A stretch of 64,000 bases of DNA from Lamellibrachia satsuma (Eukaryota; Annelida; Polychaeta; Sabellida; Siboglinidae). The notes beneath the pieces were generated by a model. That model ran no database searches, was not told where the DNA came from, and saw only the letters and a list, made by a program, of their open reading frames with translations. Positions 44,801-46,420 of the stretch are shown here, one piece after another. Made by a program: the position numbers and the translations under genes. Position 1 is the first letter of the stretch. Every line of letters begins with the position of its first letter. The DNA lies in contig BSQZ01000036.1 of assembly GCA_033239005.1 (NCBI GenBank), positions 1,094,001 to 1,158,000 on the forward strand. The letters run 5' to 3'.

Positions 44801-45833
44801 CACCCATGCATAATATCATGAACAAAGACACACAAAGGTCATCAGAGTGAGGCACTGCCGAGGGTTTAGGTGGAAATGCAGTTTAAACAAAAATGTCTTG
44901 AATTTTTTGCGGAATGCAGCTATTTTAAAGTGATGGGGAGTTCATTCCAGATGTTGGGCATATCTACAGAGAATGCACTTGCCCAGGTTAAGCTTAATTT
45001 TGGGAGCAAATTTTCATAATTTGTAGCATTAACCAAGATGGCTGCTCATGTTTCCATGGTAGATGTTGTTCTCTGAATCACTGGATCGATTCTAGGGAAT
45101 ATTTCCTGGGGTTTATTTATAATGCACTGCAGTTTGTTTTCTCTAGATTGTGTCCTTGAAGACATCAAGCTGGCCTTATGGTTGTTTTAGAAAAATTTAC
45201 ACAATGTAAAGGCAGTAGTGTGGGTAAACTTGATGGTTAGATCAGTGTGGAGTGATTTTGACACTTCTTTTGACATATCTTGCTGAAGTAGAGACGGCAT
45301 GCTTGAGTTCTGGTTACAACAGTCAAAACCCTCGGCCCTAAACATTTATAATTGTTGACTTGTCGTGTTTAAATACTTGTTGTTTTCCACATATGCTTTA
45401 CCTTGCTATCATGCATACAAAAATATTACTATGCATACTTTCCATCCAACCATCTGTCCGTATGTATGTACATGTGTACGTACGTACATACATACATACG
45501 TATAATGGCATACAGTTCCAATATGTGATTATGTGAAAAGAAACAATGGCCACACCGTGAGTTTAGCTTATGTGATGCAATTCATGTAATGCTGGATATA
45601 ACAGGAAATGGTGGGATTTGATTAAATAGTCCTTGCAACACCTTTTACAACATTACTTTTACAACATTAATTCTGGCTATATTCAGTTAGAATGTGTTGT
45701 TTATGCATCATTGTATTGATTGATCCTGATGCTCCTGCAGGGCTCTGAGACCATGACTGTGCACAAGGCTTGTGTCGATTCCACTGGCATGACGCTGACT
45801 GTCGAAGGTGAAGGTCGTGTCCATGTCAACTAG
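3105..45833 (+). CDS. FCSK (FUK): L-fucose kinase (fucokinase), complete gene of 27 coding exons, 1088 aa
   Basis: Fucokinase phosphorylates free L-fucose with ATP to beta-L-fucose-1-phosphate, the first step of the cytosolic fucose salvage pathway that ends in GDP-fucose for glycosylation. Exons found by eye against the remembered human protein join in consistent phase at every junction and total 3267 nt, i.e. 1088 residues (human 1084). The N-terminal half (about 50-490) is the fucokinase/pyrophosphorylase-like domain with GSGGATLN at 53-60. The C-terminal half is a GHMP kinase: GGWSDTPP in exon 19, the ATP loop PHGSGLGTSS at 842-851 split by intron 22, and GAGGGGF at 1030-1036. All key motifs are intact, so the gene looks functional. 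The start codon has G at -3 and +4. Intron 21 (19.6 kb) contains a nested antisense gene. Exons are listed separately. Confidence 0.95.
3260..3610 (+). repeat. minisatellite in FUK intron 1, unit about 45-60 bp
   Basis: About seven imperfect units carry the shared core agtttattctcttgtaa followed by taatgaagaa and atatatcaccac. It accounts for the A/T-rich half of intron 1. Confidence 0.85.
3855..4006 (+). CDS. FCSK (FUK): FUK exon 2
   Basis: Residues 26-76. Carries the glycine-rich [11 protein letters not shown] motif of the N-terminal domain and ends ICARQGYS. Acceptor attgcag. The donor gtgggt was chosen because it leaves phase 0 and joins to VVNTDVL, like human FTVVTSDVL. A longer reading through the intron stays open but loses similarity. 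Confidence 0.92.
4200..4330 (+). repeat. degenerate TTAA-rich element end
   Basis: Contains repeated aagttaa/ttaagtt words ending in ttaatcggcccatgtctgg. The same style of ending (attaacccatgcctg) closes the TTAATTAA-rich elements near 37400 and 60510, so this may be a short member of that family. Confidence 0.4.
4989..5039 (+). CDS. FCSK (FUK): FUK exon 3
   Basis: A 17-codon exon, residues 77-93, [17 protein letters not shown]. It matches human VVTSDVLHSAWILILHM. Phase 0 at both ends; donor gtaagt. Confidence 0.9.
5178..5303 (+). CDS. FCSK (FUK): FUK exon 4
   Basis: Residues 94-135, beginning [13 protein letters not shown] and ending [11 protein letters not shown], as in human GRDFPFDDCGRAF and LLDIMTYR. 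Phase 0 on both sides. Confidence 0.93.
5430..5600 (+). mobile_element. CR1-like LINE 3'-end fragment
   Basis: Shows the sense 3' end of the LINE family seen at 31.7-34.8 kb: gaatggaacaaatt, then attgttggactcttgataag, caatggctt, tgtccacttgcca and a final atggcaatcttgtt. Only the terminal part is present, in FUK intron 4. Confidence 0.75.
5806..5960 (+). repeat. minisatellite, unit about 19-21 bp
   Basis: Roughly eight copies of gtgcattgtgggagaggag. The overlapping open frames on both strands are artefacts of it. Confidence 0.9.
6049..6440 (-). mobile_element. decayed non-LTR reverse transcriptase fragment
   Basis: The minus strand encodes a post-catalytic RT segment ([20 protein letters not shown], then a [15 protein letters not shown] segment). 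Upstream of it, split by stops and a frameshift, are [15 protein letters not shown] and a YADD-like word near 6412-6430. Such blocks are typical of LINE polymerases of the type that follows YADD with a LFSPS-SGL motif. It lies in FUK intron 4 and cannot be functional. Confidence 0.7.
6577..6649 (+). CDS. FCSK (FUK): FUK exon 5
   Basis: Residues 136-159, [20 protein letters not shown] and onward, matching human GSPPGVWVCSTDMLL. Acceptor tttttgcag, ends in phase 1 before gtatgg. Confidence 0.93.
7509..7606 (+). CDS. FCSK (FUK): FUK exon 6
   Basis: Residues 160-192, including [20 protein letters not shown], like human ALPGSPAYAQNHGVYLTDP. Starts in phase 1, ends in phase 0 before gtggac. Confidence 0.9.
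7607..8643 (+). other. FUK intron 6
   Basis: A 1.04-kb intron. I see no recognisable gene, tandem array or familiar element in it; short open frames here have no protein-like features. Confidence 0.6.
8644..8724 (+). CDS. FCSK (FUK): FUK exon 7
   Basis: Residues 193-219, [20 protein letters not shown] then PSGRVPV, matching human LVLDIYYQGTEAEIQRC and DGRVPL. Phase 0 on both sides; donor gtgagt. Confidence 0.93.
9410..9520 (+). CDS. FCSK (FUK): FUK exon 8
   Basis: Residues 220-256, [16 protein letters not shown] and [17 protein letters not shown]. The stretch [14 protein letters not shown] is a strongly conserved signature of animal fucokinases. Phase 0 on both sides. Confidence 0.95.
9660..9790 (-). 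repeat. dispersed repeat, inverted relative to 44925-45005
   Basis: Read on the minus strand it gives ttttaaagtgacggggaa, ttcattccaga, ctacagagaa, then ggttaagctta. The same blocks occur in the plus orientation near 44925-45005 in FUK intron 26. Class unknown. Confidence 0.6.
9825..10102. mobile_element. candidate MITE with imperfect 21-bp terminal inverted repeats
   Basis: The left end tattcgatctattaagcgta and the right end (9-bp core ttaggtcgaata preceded by gtatgctcg) are imperfect inverted copies about 280 bp apart, in FUK intron 8. A related but truncated copy lies in the opposite orientation at about 57055-57185, sharing gttccacacta, atggatcctg, ctaattagg and the aggtcgaata end. No coding sequence is visible, so it would be non-autonomous. 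Confidence 0.5.
10715..10904 (+). CDS. FCSK (FUK): FUK exon 9
   Basis: Residues 257-319, opening with [20 protein letters not shown] as in human [19 protein letters not shown]. Ends with LLRGCKARV in phase 1 before gtcagt. Acceptor cacatttcag. Confidence 0.94.
11041..11165 (+). CDS. FCSK (FUK): FUK exon 10
   Basis: Residues 320-361, [20 protein letters not shown] through THSFVQ. Human has SSGSYSYMTSSASEFLLSL here. Phase 1 to phase 0. Confidence 0.9.
11166..11883 (+). other. FUK intron 10
   Basis: A 718-bp intron with no gene, array or familiar element that I can recognise. Confidence 0.6.
11884..12036 (+). CDS. FCSK (FUK): FUK exon 11
   Basis: Residues 362-412, including [20 protein letters not shown] and a [12 protein letters not shown] end. 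This is the left-handed beta-helix-like part of the N-terminal domain (human [20 protein letters not shown]). Phase 0 on both sides. Confidence 0.93.
12630..12860 (-). mobile_element. CR1-like LINE 3'-end fragment
   Basis: Antisense copy of the terminal part of the LINE at 31.68-31.96 kb: tttccatccaaa, gtggaaaagaagtcattgg, cttatcaaga, cccttctgagatat, ttgttccat-like and ctgtgagaa words in the same order. It ends about 35 bp before the FUK exon 12 acceptor. Confidence 0.75.
12896..13018 (+). CDS. FCSK (FUK): FUK exon 12
   Basis: Residues 413-453, [19 protein letters not shown] through FGQGDNLH. It matches human LHGRELRDLVLQGHHTRL and TLVGRLDSWERQG in spacing. Phase 0 on both sides; donor gtatgt. 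Confidence 0.88.
13025..13830 (+). repeat. GT/G-rich minisatellite filling FUK intron 12
   Basis: About 800 bp of units such as gtgggtgtgacttgtgg (about 17 bp) and ggtgtggctagtggt, most regular at 13540-13790. It begins within 10 bp of the exon 12 donor. The coding strand of FUK is G-rich here, so G-quadruplex formation in the transcript is possible. Confidence 0.93.
13845..13935. repeat. GCAT/GTGCATGC-rich simple repeat
   Basis: A run of alternating gcatgcatg and gtgcatgcgt words of purine-pyrimidine alternation. It lies 70 bp upstream of the exon 13 acceptor. Confidence 0.85.
14006..14107 (+). CDS. FCSK (FUK): FUK exon 13
   Basis: Residues 454-487, including [20 protein letters not shown] then DLWDTHL, like human TYLNVPWSEFFKRTGV and DLWDPETL. 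Acceptor ctctctccag. Phase 0 on both sides. Confidence 0.93.
14680..15560 (+). repeat. tandem repeat of about 350 bp unit, 2.5 copies, in FUK intron 13
   Basis: Equivalent words (aaggcaaacaa, gttgggggttccc, atatctaacatagtaacagct, gtaatgtcacttcagtaaaa) recur at about 14686, 15027 and 15388, i.e. at 341 and 361 bp spacing. Units are diverged and A/T-rich. No coding sequence seen. Confidence 0.85.
15799..15920 (+). CDS. FCSK (FUK): FUK exon 14
   Basis: Residues 488-527. The frame reads [20 protein letters not shown] then [14 protein letters not shown], like human YCLPSARLFPVLHPS and DLLWMLDHQ. The longest open frame at this place is a different, spurious one. Ends in phase 2 before gtgcac. Confidence 0.92.
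16082..16159 (+). CDS. FCSK (FUK): FUK exon 15
   Basis: Residues 528-553, [20 protein letters not shown] and EFDWRR, matching human [20 protein letters not shown]. Phase 2 to phase 2. A reverse-transcriptase remnant starts within about 10 bp of the donor gtgagt. Confidence 0.92.
16165..16310 (-). mobile_element. reverse transcriptase remnant with intact YADD box
   Basis: The minus strand reads [20 protein letters not shown] then [19 protein letters not shown] in one frame. These are the QGSVLGP and YADD catalytic blocks of a non-LTR retrotransposon of the L2/CR1-like type. Only about 145 bp are recognisable. It is intronic in FUK and antisense to it. Confidence 0.82.
16717..16853 (+). CDS. 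FCSK (FUK): FUK exon 16
   Basis: Residues 554-599, [20 protein letters not shown] through LSVLDEG, like human RRDLFFRQALHKARHVLEA. Starts in phase 2, ends in phase 1. Confidence 0.92.
17000..17130 (-). mobile_element. SINE fragment (family 1)
   Basis: On the minus strand it shows the family-1 body: tgccattttgaaacttgggc, aattt-cgttcactccacattgcc, tgtgtctttcagaagatac, taaaagcc and ccaggggaagt. These are shared with copies at 19.7, 37.6 and 57.4 kb. Confidence 0.75.
17555..17703 (+). CDS. FCSK (FUK): FUK exon 17
   Basis: Residues 600-649, including [20 protein letters not shown] and [15 protein letters not shown]. Human has [20 protein letters not shown] then GGLRSGPAANPEW. Phase 1 to phase 0. 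Confidence 0.95.
18322..18468 (+). CDS. FCSK (FUK): FUK exon 18
   Basis: Residues 650-698, [20 protein letters not shown] then [16 protein letters not shown], almost identical to human [28 protein letters not shown]. Donor gtcagt. Phase 0 on both sides. Confidence 0.96.
18470..19055 (+). repeat. minisatellite in FUK intron 18, unit about 34-44 bp
   Basis: About thirteen units of ccagattagtcagggatgtg plus acatgtcagtgtca. The unit contains gtcagtgtcac, which is the same sequence that forms the exon 18 donor, so the array is full of donor look-alikes. Confidence 0.92.
19080..19205 (+). repeat. 28-bp tandem repeat
   Basis: About four and a half copies of acattgtaggttcacatagg plus ctcctaca. It lies in FUK intron 18, 190 bp before exon 19. 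Confidence 0.92.
19398..19559 (+). CDS. FCSK (FUK): FUK exon 19
   Basis: Residues 699-752. Start of the GHMP kinase half: [20 protein letters not shown] then [19 protein letters not shown]. The GGWSDTPP loop is a hallmark of fucokinases and related sugar kinases. Phase 0 on both sides. Confidence 0.96.
19655..19860 (+). mobile_element. tRNA-derived SINE (family 1)
   Basis: The head looks like a tRNA gene: A-box-like tggtctaatggttagcgc and B-box-like ggtttgattcc, 36 bp apart. It is followed by the family body (gccgtttcaaagcttgggca, cattcaccccacgttgc, ctttcggaagagatgctaaa, agccattggtcc). It is a SINE and not a tRNA gene because the acceptor stem does not close and the body recurs elsewhere in the window. 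FUK intron 19. Confidence 0.82.
19960..19994 (+). CDS. FCSK (FUK): FUK exon 20 (35 bp)
   Basis: A micro-exon of 35 nt encoding [11 protein letters not shown] plus part of an Arg codon, equal to human RPIGARARRI. Acceptor ttgcctcag, donor gtatgt. Phase 0 to phase 2. Confidence 0.92.
20346..20449 (+). CDS. FCSK (FUK): FUK exon 21
   Basis: Residues 764-798, [20 protein letters not shown] then [15 protein letters not shown]. Human has DLRDYCQPHAPG at the same place. Phase 2 to phase 1. It precedes the 19.6-kb intron 21. Confidence 0.94.
20715..21245 (+). mobile_element. SINE (family 2), interrupted copy
   Basis: Head with B-box-like ggttcgaatcc near 20742. From 21030 the family-2 body follows: gttcactccacactg, aatgagtacc, gtgaatgaatagt, gcagtgtggctgaatgct, ggaatgaacagg, cagtcccaaggac and the closing ttaagaacatacct. 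The middle (about 20790-21020) is unrelated, so the copy is interrupted or composite. Confidence 0.65.
22061..22310 (+). repeat. degenerate tandem repeat of CACAT/CCCCT/GTGTA words
   Basis: Irregular units such as tgtacacatacccttatgtg, cacatacccctgtgta and cacattcccctgtata, each about 20 bp. The cysteine-rich minus-strand open frames over it follow the repeat and are not gene-like. Confidence 0.7.
22625..22850 (+). repeat. dispersed repeat, inverted partner of 34935-35175
   Basis: Shares in inverse order tacttgctaatgttattga, atcgtggctagtttgctgaa, gacaaaagta, aggtaattgaaaattcacca and gcaaaggtgggggaaccgac with 34935-35175. Divergence is low. Class unknown. Confidence 0.85.
22989..23040. repeat. 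(AT)n microsatellite
   Basis: About 52 bp of AT dinucleotides. Confidence 0.95.
23525..23563. repeat. (AT)n microsatellite
   Basis: About 39 bp of AT dinucleotides. Confidence 0.95.
24163..25025 (-). CDS. GAREM-like A exon 5 (linker and SAM domain)
   Basis: Residues 232-518. It opens with [20 protein letters not shown], where the Tyr-rich NEYEYIDPE could be a phosphorylation site (inference). Next come a basic Lys/Pro linker and four [12 protein letters not shown] decamers near residues 361-392. The SAM domain starts [20 protein letters not shown] and contains [19 protein letters not shown]. Acceptor ctgcttacag; stop TAA at 24163-24165. Confidence 0.9.
24163..29158 (-). CDS. GAREM-like CABIT-SAM adaptor protein, copy A, five exons, 518 aa
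   Basis: GAREM proteins are cytoplasmic adaptors of receptor tyrosine kinase to MAPK signalling, with an N-terminal CABIT domain and a C-terminal SAM domain. Here residues about 37-231 resemble CABIT, with the diagnostic [18 protein letters not shown] (vertebrate: LVSTYRLPQIARLDNG) and [15 protein letters not shown] (IEIPVHYAGQFKLLE). Residues 450-518 are a SAM domain ending [13 protein letters not shown], as GAREM1 ends KIMQFINGWRPK. Between them is a Lys-, Pro- and Ser-rich linker with [10 protein letters not shown] repeats. At 518 residues it is much shorter than vertebrate GAREM1 (about 876). All five exons join in phase. The gene lies antisense inside FUK intron 21. A conserved acceptor before the ATG suggests a non-coding leader exon. 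Subfamily assignment is from memory of the sequences; 'GAREM-like' is safer than an orthologue name. Confidence 0.85.
25196..25520 (-). promoter_or_regulatory. intron 4 block nearly identical between paralogues (function unknown)
   Basis: Over about 310 bp I count only about six mismatches to 50456-50740, although neighbouring intron and linker exon sequence differ by roughly 15-20 percent. The block includes ggacatctcaaaggatacta, ggactatatatggaggcctg and gagccggtgtaattgtt. It could be a conversion tract, an inserted element, or a constrained regulatory or RNA sequence. The 'regulatory' type is a placeholder. Confidence 0.35.
25856..26020 (-). CDS. GAREM-like A exon 4
   Basis: Residues 177-231, [20 protein letters not shown] through [12 protein letters not shown]. 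It is the end of the CABIT-like region. Phase 1 on both sides; donor gtgagg. Confidence 0.88.
26452..26507. repeat. (AT)n microsatellite
   Basis: About 56 bp of AT. With the array at 26790-26860 it brackets a 280-bp stretch that copy B lacks. Confidence 0.95.
26508..26789. other. copy A-specific insertion in GAREM-like A intron 3
   Basis: Contains attccgtttaattcggcgg, tatgcatataccgcc and gatttaagcagaccaaagcc. It lies between two AT arrays and has no counterpart in copy B, where a different insertion occupies the place. I recognise no element in it. Confidence 0.5.
26790..26860. repeat. (AT)n microsatellite
   Basis: About 70 bp of AT dinucleotides in intron 3 of GAREM-like A. Confidence 0.95.
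27362..27556 (-). CDS. GAREM-like A exon 3
   Basis: Residues 112-176. Reads [29 protein letters not shown] [12 protein letters not shown] and [15 protein letters not shown]. The acceptor tttgttgcag was chosen over the downstream cgcatcag because only it restores phase 1. Donor gtaaga. Confidence 0.86.
27640..27905 (-). repeat. minisatellite in intron 2, unit about 50-60 bp (copy A)
   Basis: About five imperfect units of gatcttgtgtgtagtgatag plus aagtgtatgacatgtggtag. The same array is roughly three times longer in copy B (53590-54335). Several long overlapping open frames on the minus strand are artefacts of it. Confidence 0.88.
28010..28133 (-). CDS. GAREM-like A exon 2
   Basis: Residues 71-111, [20 protein letters not shown] then [20 protein letters not shown]. 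This is the most recognisable CABIT block. The 3' end of a SINE sits about 25-35 bp upstream of the acceptor caactcag. Ends in phase 1. Confidence 0.92.
28158..28490 (-). mobile_element. tRNA-derived SINE (family 2)
   Basis: On the minus strand: head with ggggctaagtggttaaaaca and B-box-like ggttcaaatcc, then gtgtggctgaatgcttcaca, ggaataaacatgtctgcc, aagtgctttgcacagtccca and the end gctatataagaacatacctt. The tRNA-like head plus AAAGYGCTTTGA/GCTATATAAG tail is a common animal SINE layout. It also contributes the start of intron 1's 3' part in GAREM-like A. Confidence 0.85.
28770..28945 (-). mobile_element. SINE (family 1 relative) touching the exon 1 donor
   Basis: On the minus strand, directly after the donor gtatgt come cattggtttggtggttctct and the B-box-like gggttcggacc. 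Then come taaaagccatagaccccttc and the end ccaggggaagtaaaag. It is present at the same place in copy B, so it is older than the duplication. Confidence 0.7.
28949..29158 (-). CDS. GAREM-like A exon 1
   Basis: Residues 1-70: a polar Gln/Ser/Pro start, then [44 protein letters not shown]. The YxLPKIVxVxNG string is the CABIT signature. ATG has A at -3. An acceptor (tccattgcag) lies 22 nt upstream and is conserved in copy B. Phase 0 at the donor. Confidence 0.9.
29300..29675 (-). repeat. minisatellite upstream of GAREM-like A, unit about 30-36 bp
   Basis: About eleven units of tgatgatacaccaacctgta plus ttaaacaagccgggct. The array lies upstream of the coding start, probably in a leader intron. 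A longer version lies at the same place in copy B. Confidence 0.92.
30540..30712 (+). mobile_element. LINE reverse transcriptase C-terminal fragment
   Basis: One plus frame reads [17 protein letters not shown], then [45 protein letters not shown], the CLRRxLRI core and the [20 protein letters not shown] stretch are typical of the C-terminal end of many non-LTR polymerases. It runs directly into the 30-bp array. Confidence 0.75.
30712..31250 (+). repeat. 30-bp minisatellite made from an RT motif, about 18 units
   Basis: The unit caggaagtggagctggatag plus gccatactct repeats with almost no length change. In the frame of the preceding LINE fragment it reads [10 protein letters not shown], the conserved RT C-terminal motif; many units carry TAG in place of the second Trp codon. 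Because 30 is a multiple of three, other frames stay open on both strands for about 200 codons ([10 protein letters not shown] on plus, [10 protein letters not shown] on minus). These are not credible genes. Confidence 0.93.
31683..34800 (-). mobile_element. CR1-like LINE, about 3.1 kb, 5'-truncated and inactivated
   Basis: Minus-strand order: the end of an ORF1 SGNH/esterase-like domain ([20 protein letters not shown] near 34.66-34.75 kb), AP endonuclease ([25 protein letters not shown]), reverse transcriptase ([39 protein letters not shown]) and the C-terminal region. Defects: a stop in the endonuclease N-part (TES*ANTD near 34370), frameshifts near 34.1-34.2 kb, loss of about 28 codons near 33.1 kb, catalytic FADD changed to FAGD near 32.6 kb, and a TAG near 32175. 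The 3' end has short aacaagattt direct repeats instead of poly(A), as CR1/L2 elements do. FUK intron 21. Confidence 0.9.
34787..34820. repeat. 14-bp perfect inverted repeat at the LINE 5' junction
   Basis: atgttaattgccat and its exact complement are separated by six bases (cccccg). The palindrome lies exactly where LINE homology stops. Confidence 0.9.
34935..35175 (-). repeat. dispersed repeat, inverted partner of 22625-22850
   Basis: Contains tggtcggttcccccaccttt, gttagttggtgaattttcaa, tataaaagcttg and cttcagcaaactagccacga. The two copies are about 12 kb apart within FUK intron 21 and could pair. Confidence 0.85.
35729..38026. mobile_element. 2.3-kb foldback structure with arms of about 520 bp
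   Basis: The left arm 35729-36249 and right arm 37503-38026 are close inverted copies, starting ctagttacttcaagattaaa and ending with its complement. A second, shorter inverted pair lies inside (36738-36800 and 37425-37486, cacattccaccagcccctgg). Each arm contains a SINE family-1 copy (about 35925-36160 minus and 37590-37800 plus). Copy B of the duplication lacks it, so it inserted or formed after the duplication, or was lost from B. Confidence 0.85.
36618..37405. repeat. TTAATTAA-rich dispersed element (partner 60050-60510)
   Basis: Shared words include cataatttctatgcaccaag, ctaaatcattaggtttcccc, gcataggtccacttgg and aagttgccagcc, then a run of ttaattaaattaa and the closing gaaattaacccatgcctg. 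This copy also contains the inner arms of the foldback. Confidence 0.7.
38310..38410 (+). repeat. short tandem repeat of catgtagcccaggtaccc (copy A)
   Basis: About five degenerate units of 18-22 bp. The same array is at 57815-57925 in copy B. Confidence 0.8.
39228..39408 (+). repeat. 36-bp tandem repeat, five units
   Basis: Nearly identical units of caatctttgtaaccccttag plus gcttagctgatgaag. FUK intron 21. Confidence 0.95.
40084..40224 (+). CDS. FCSK (FUK): FUK exon 22
   Basis: Residues 799-845, [18 protein letters not shown] through [17 protein letters not shown]. The first half of the GHMP ATP loop (PHGSG) ends the exon in phase 1. Human: [14 protein letters not shown] and [17 protein letters not shown]. 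Confidence 0.96.
40692..40786 (+). CDS. FCSK (FUK): FUK exon 23
   Basis: Residues 846-877, [20 protein letters not shown] then MSSLNHA. The second half of the ATP loop, [10 protein letters not shown], is fully conserved. Phase 1 to phase 0. Confidence 0.95.
40995..41170 (-). mobile_element. SINE (family 2), truncated
   Basis: Antisense copy without the tRNA-like head: body words gcagcatggctgaatgctt, gaacaggtttgccaggggg and the terminal agctatataaaaacatacc. FUK intron 23. Confidence 0.75.
41262..41452 (+). repeat. ctggtgtcag minisatellite up to the exon 24 acceptor
   Basis: About 190 bp of ggtgtcagac, ggtgtcagttggtgt and ggtgtaaaact words. The exon 24 acceptor (ggtgtctag) is formed by the last unit, so the region has no normal pyrimidine tract. 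Confidence 0.9.
41454..41672 (+). CDS. FCSK (FUK): FUK exon 24
   Basis: Residues 878-950. [20 protein letters not shown] and [17 protein letters not shown] are nearly identical to human [20 protein letters not shown] and [17 protein letters not shown]. Phase 0 on both sides. Confidence 0.97.
41990..42172 (-). mobile_element. possible LINE C-terminal fragment
   Basis: The minus frame has [17 protein letters not shown] then [20 protein letters not shown], which resembles the WNSLP..SVAAFKRxLKTYLF end of many LINE polymerases. The frame breaks on both sides. Low confidence. Confidence 0.4.
42175..42440 (+). mobile_element. CR1-like LINE 3'-end fragment
   Basis: Sense copy of the last 260 bp of the LINE family: gatcaatgtagattggacat, ctcacagaggacaataaatg, ctcaggagggcgggttataa, ctcgataagccaatggctt. 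It ends with two direct repeats of aaatcttgtt. It is less decayed than the other short copies. FUK intron 24. Confidence 0.88.
42670..42769 (+). CDS. FCSK (FUK): FUK exon 25
   Basis: Residues 951-983, [20 protein letters not shown] then [11 protein letters not shown]. Human has DVLRSWYARLPAVVQN and ECAEGFRQG. Phase 0 to phase 1; donor gtgagt. Confidence 0.94.
42785..43735 (+). repeat. 26/27-bp minisatellite, about 35 units, in FUK intron 25
   Basis: Units alternate between ctgtcactccaccatcaccc plus atgtaa (26 bp) and ctgtcactccaccgtcaccc plus cgtgtag (27 bp), a visible higher-order pattern. It begins about 15 bp after the exon 25 donor. C-rich on the FUK sense strand. Confidence 0.95.
44133..44356 (+). 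CDS. FCSK (FUK): FUK exon 26
   Basis: Residues 984-1058, [20 protein letters not shown] and [20 protein letters not shown]. The GAGGGGF loop is the C-terminal GHMP motif. Phase 1 to phase 0. Confidence 0.97.
44530..44720 (+). repeat. dispersed repeat, copy 2 (partner 2210-2430)
   Basis: Shares acaattacgtacaattgtt-like, atgcatcttttcta, aactgccagt and ttgactggcagcaccaa with the copy upstream of FUK, in the same orientation. FUK intron 26. Confidence 0.6.
44925..45005 (+). repeat. dispersed repeat, inverted partner of 9660-9790
   Basis: Contains ttttaaagtgatggggagtt, cattccagatgttggg, ctacagagaatg and caggttaagctta. Confidence 0.6.
45465..45503. repeat. GTAC/TACG palindromic simple repeat
   Basis: gtatgtatgtacatgtgtac followed by gtacgtacatacatacatac is largely self-complementary and could form a cruciform. 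Confidence 0.85.
45741..45833 (+). CDS. FCSK (FUK): FUK exon 27 with stop codon
   Basis: Residues 1059-1088, [20 protein letters not shown] then [10 protein letters not shown] and TAG. This divergent C-terminus is similar in length to human (about 33 residues). Acceptor gctcctgcag. No clear AATAAA was found close downstream. Confidence 0.88.
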   Translation, partial: GSETMTVHKACVDSTGMTLTVEGEGRVHVN

Positions 45834-46420
45834 GAAACCAAAGGCAGTTGCATTACATTTGTGTAAATCAAAGATTTTATGGCTGGTAACAAAAGTGTTT
45901 TAAGCAGTCTTATTGGAATAAGGAGCACGTACATATCATAGTAGTTTCACCCTGTTGAGGAAACTGTATACATATAATTTTCCATGTAGAATTGTTTTTA
46001 TTTTTCTTACAGAAGTGCCAAGTAGAACTATCACTTTACTTCAATTTTACGGAATCTGCTTTTGATACAAAATCTGCCATCAAACCACAATTTCAAGGTA
46101 AAAAAAAACTGAATCAGAAATGTACAAGAATTTTGTAAATACACCTTAAAAGAGAAAACAAATCCGCCAAGAGGGGAAGCCCCTTCCATCAATGGGCTAA
46201 ATTTTTTATCTTTTCTGTCCTGGCATCATGAAAAGCTGTAGATTTACCTCTTTTTTTGTGCAGTGTTACTGGGCAGCTCTGCACGTGCTTCATACAATGC
46301 TAACATGTATGTTATGTACTATATCAGATTATTTTAATATGAACTCATATTTACATGTTATTGATTTTTTGTTGAAATTAATAATTTAGATAAATGTTAA
46401 CTGTGGTTGAAAACCAGGTT
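45834..46420 (+). other. 3' flank of FUK
   Basis: Should contain the FUK 3' UTR. I see no gene and no strong poly(A) signal before the LINE copy that starts near 46421. Confidence 0.5.
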
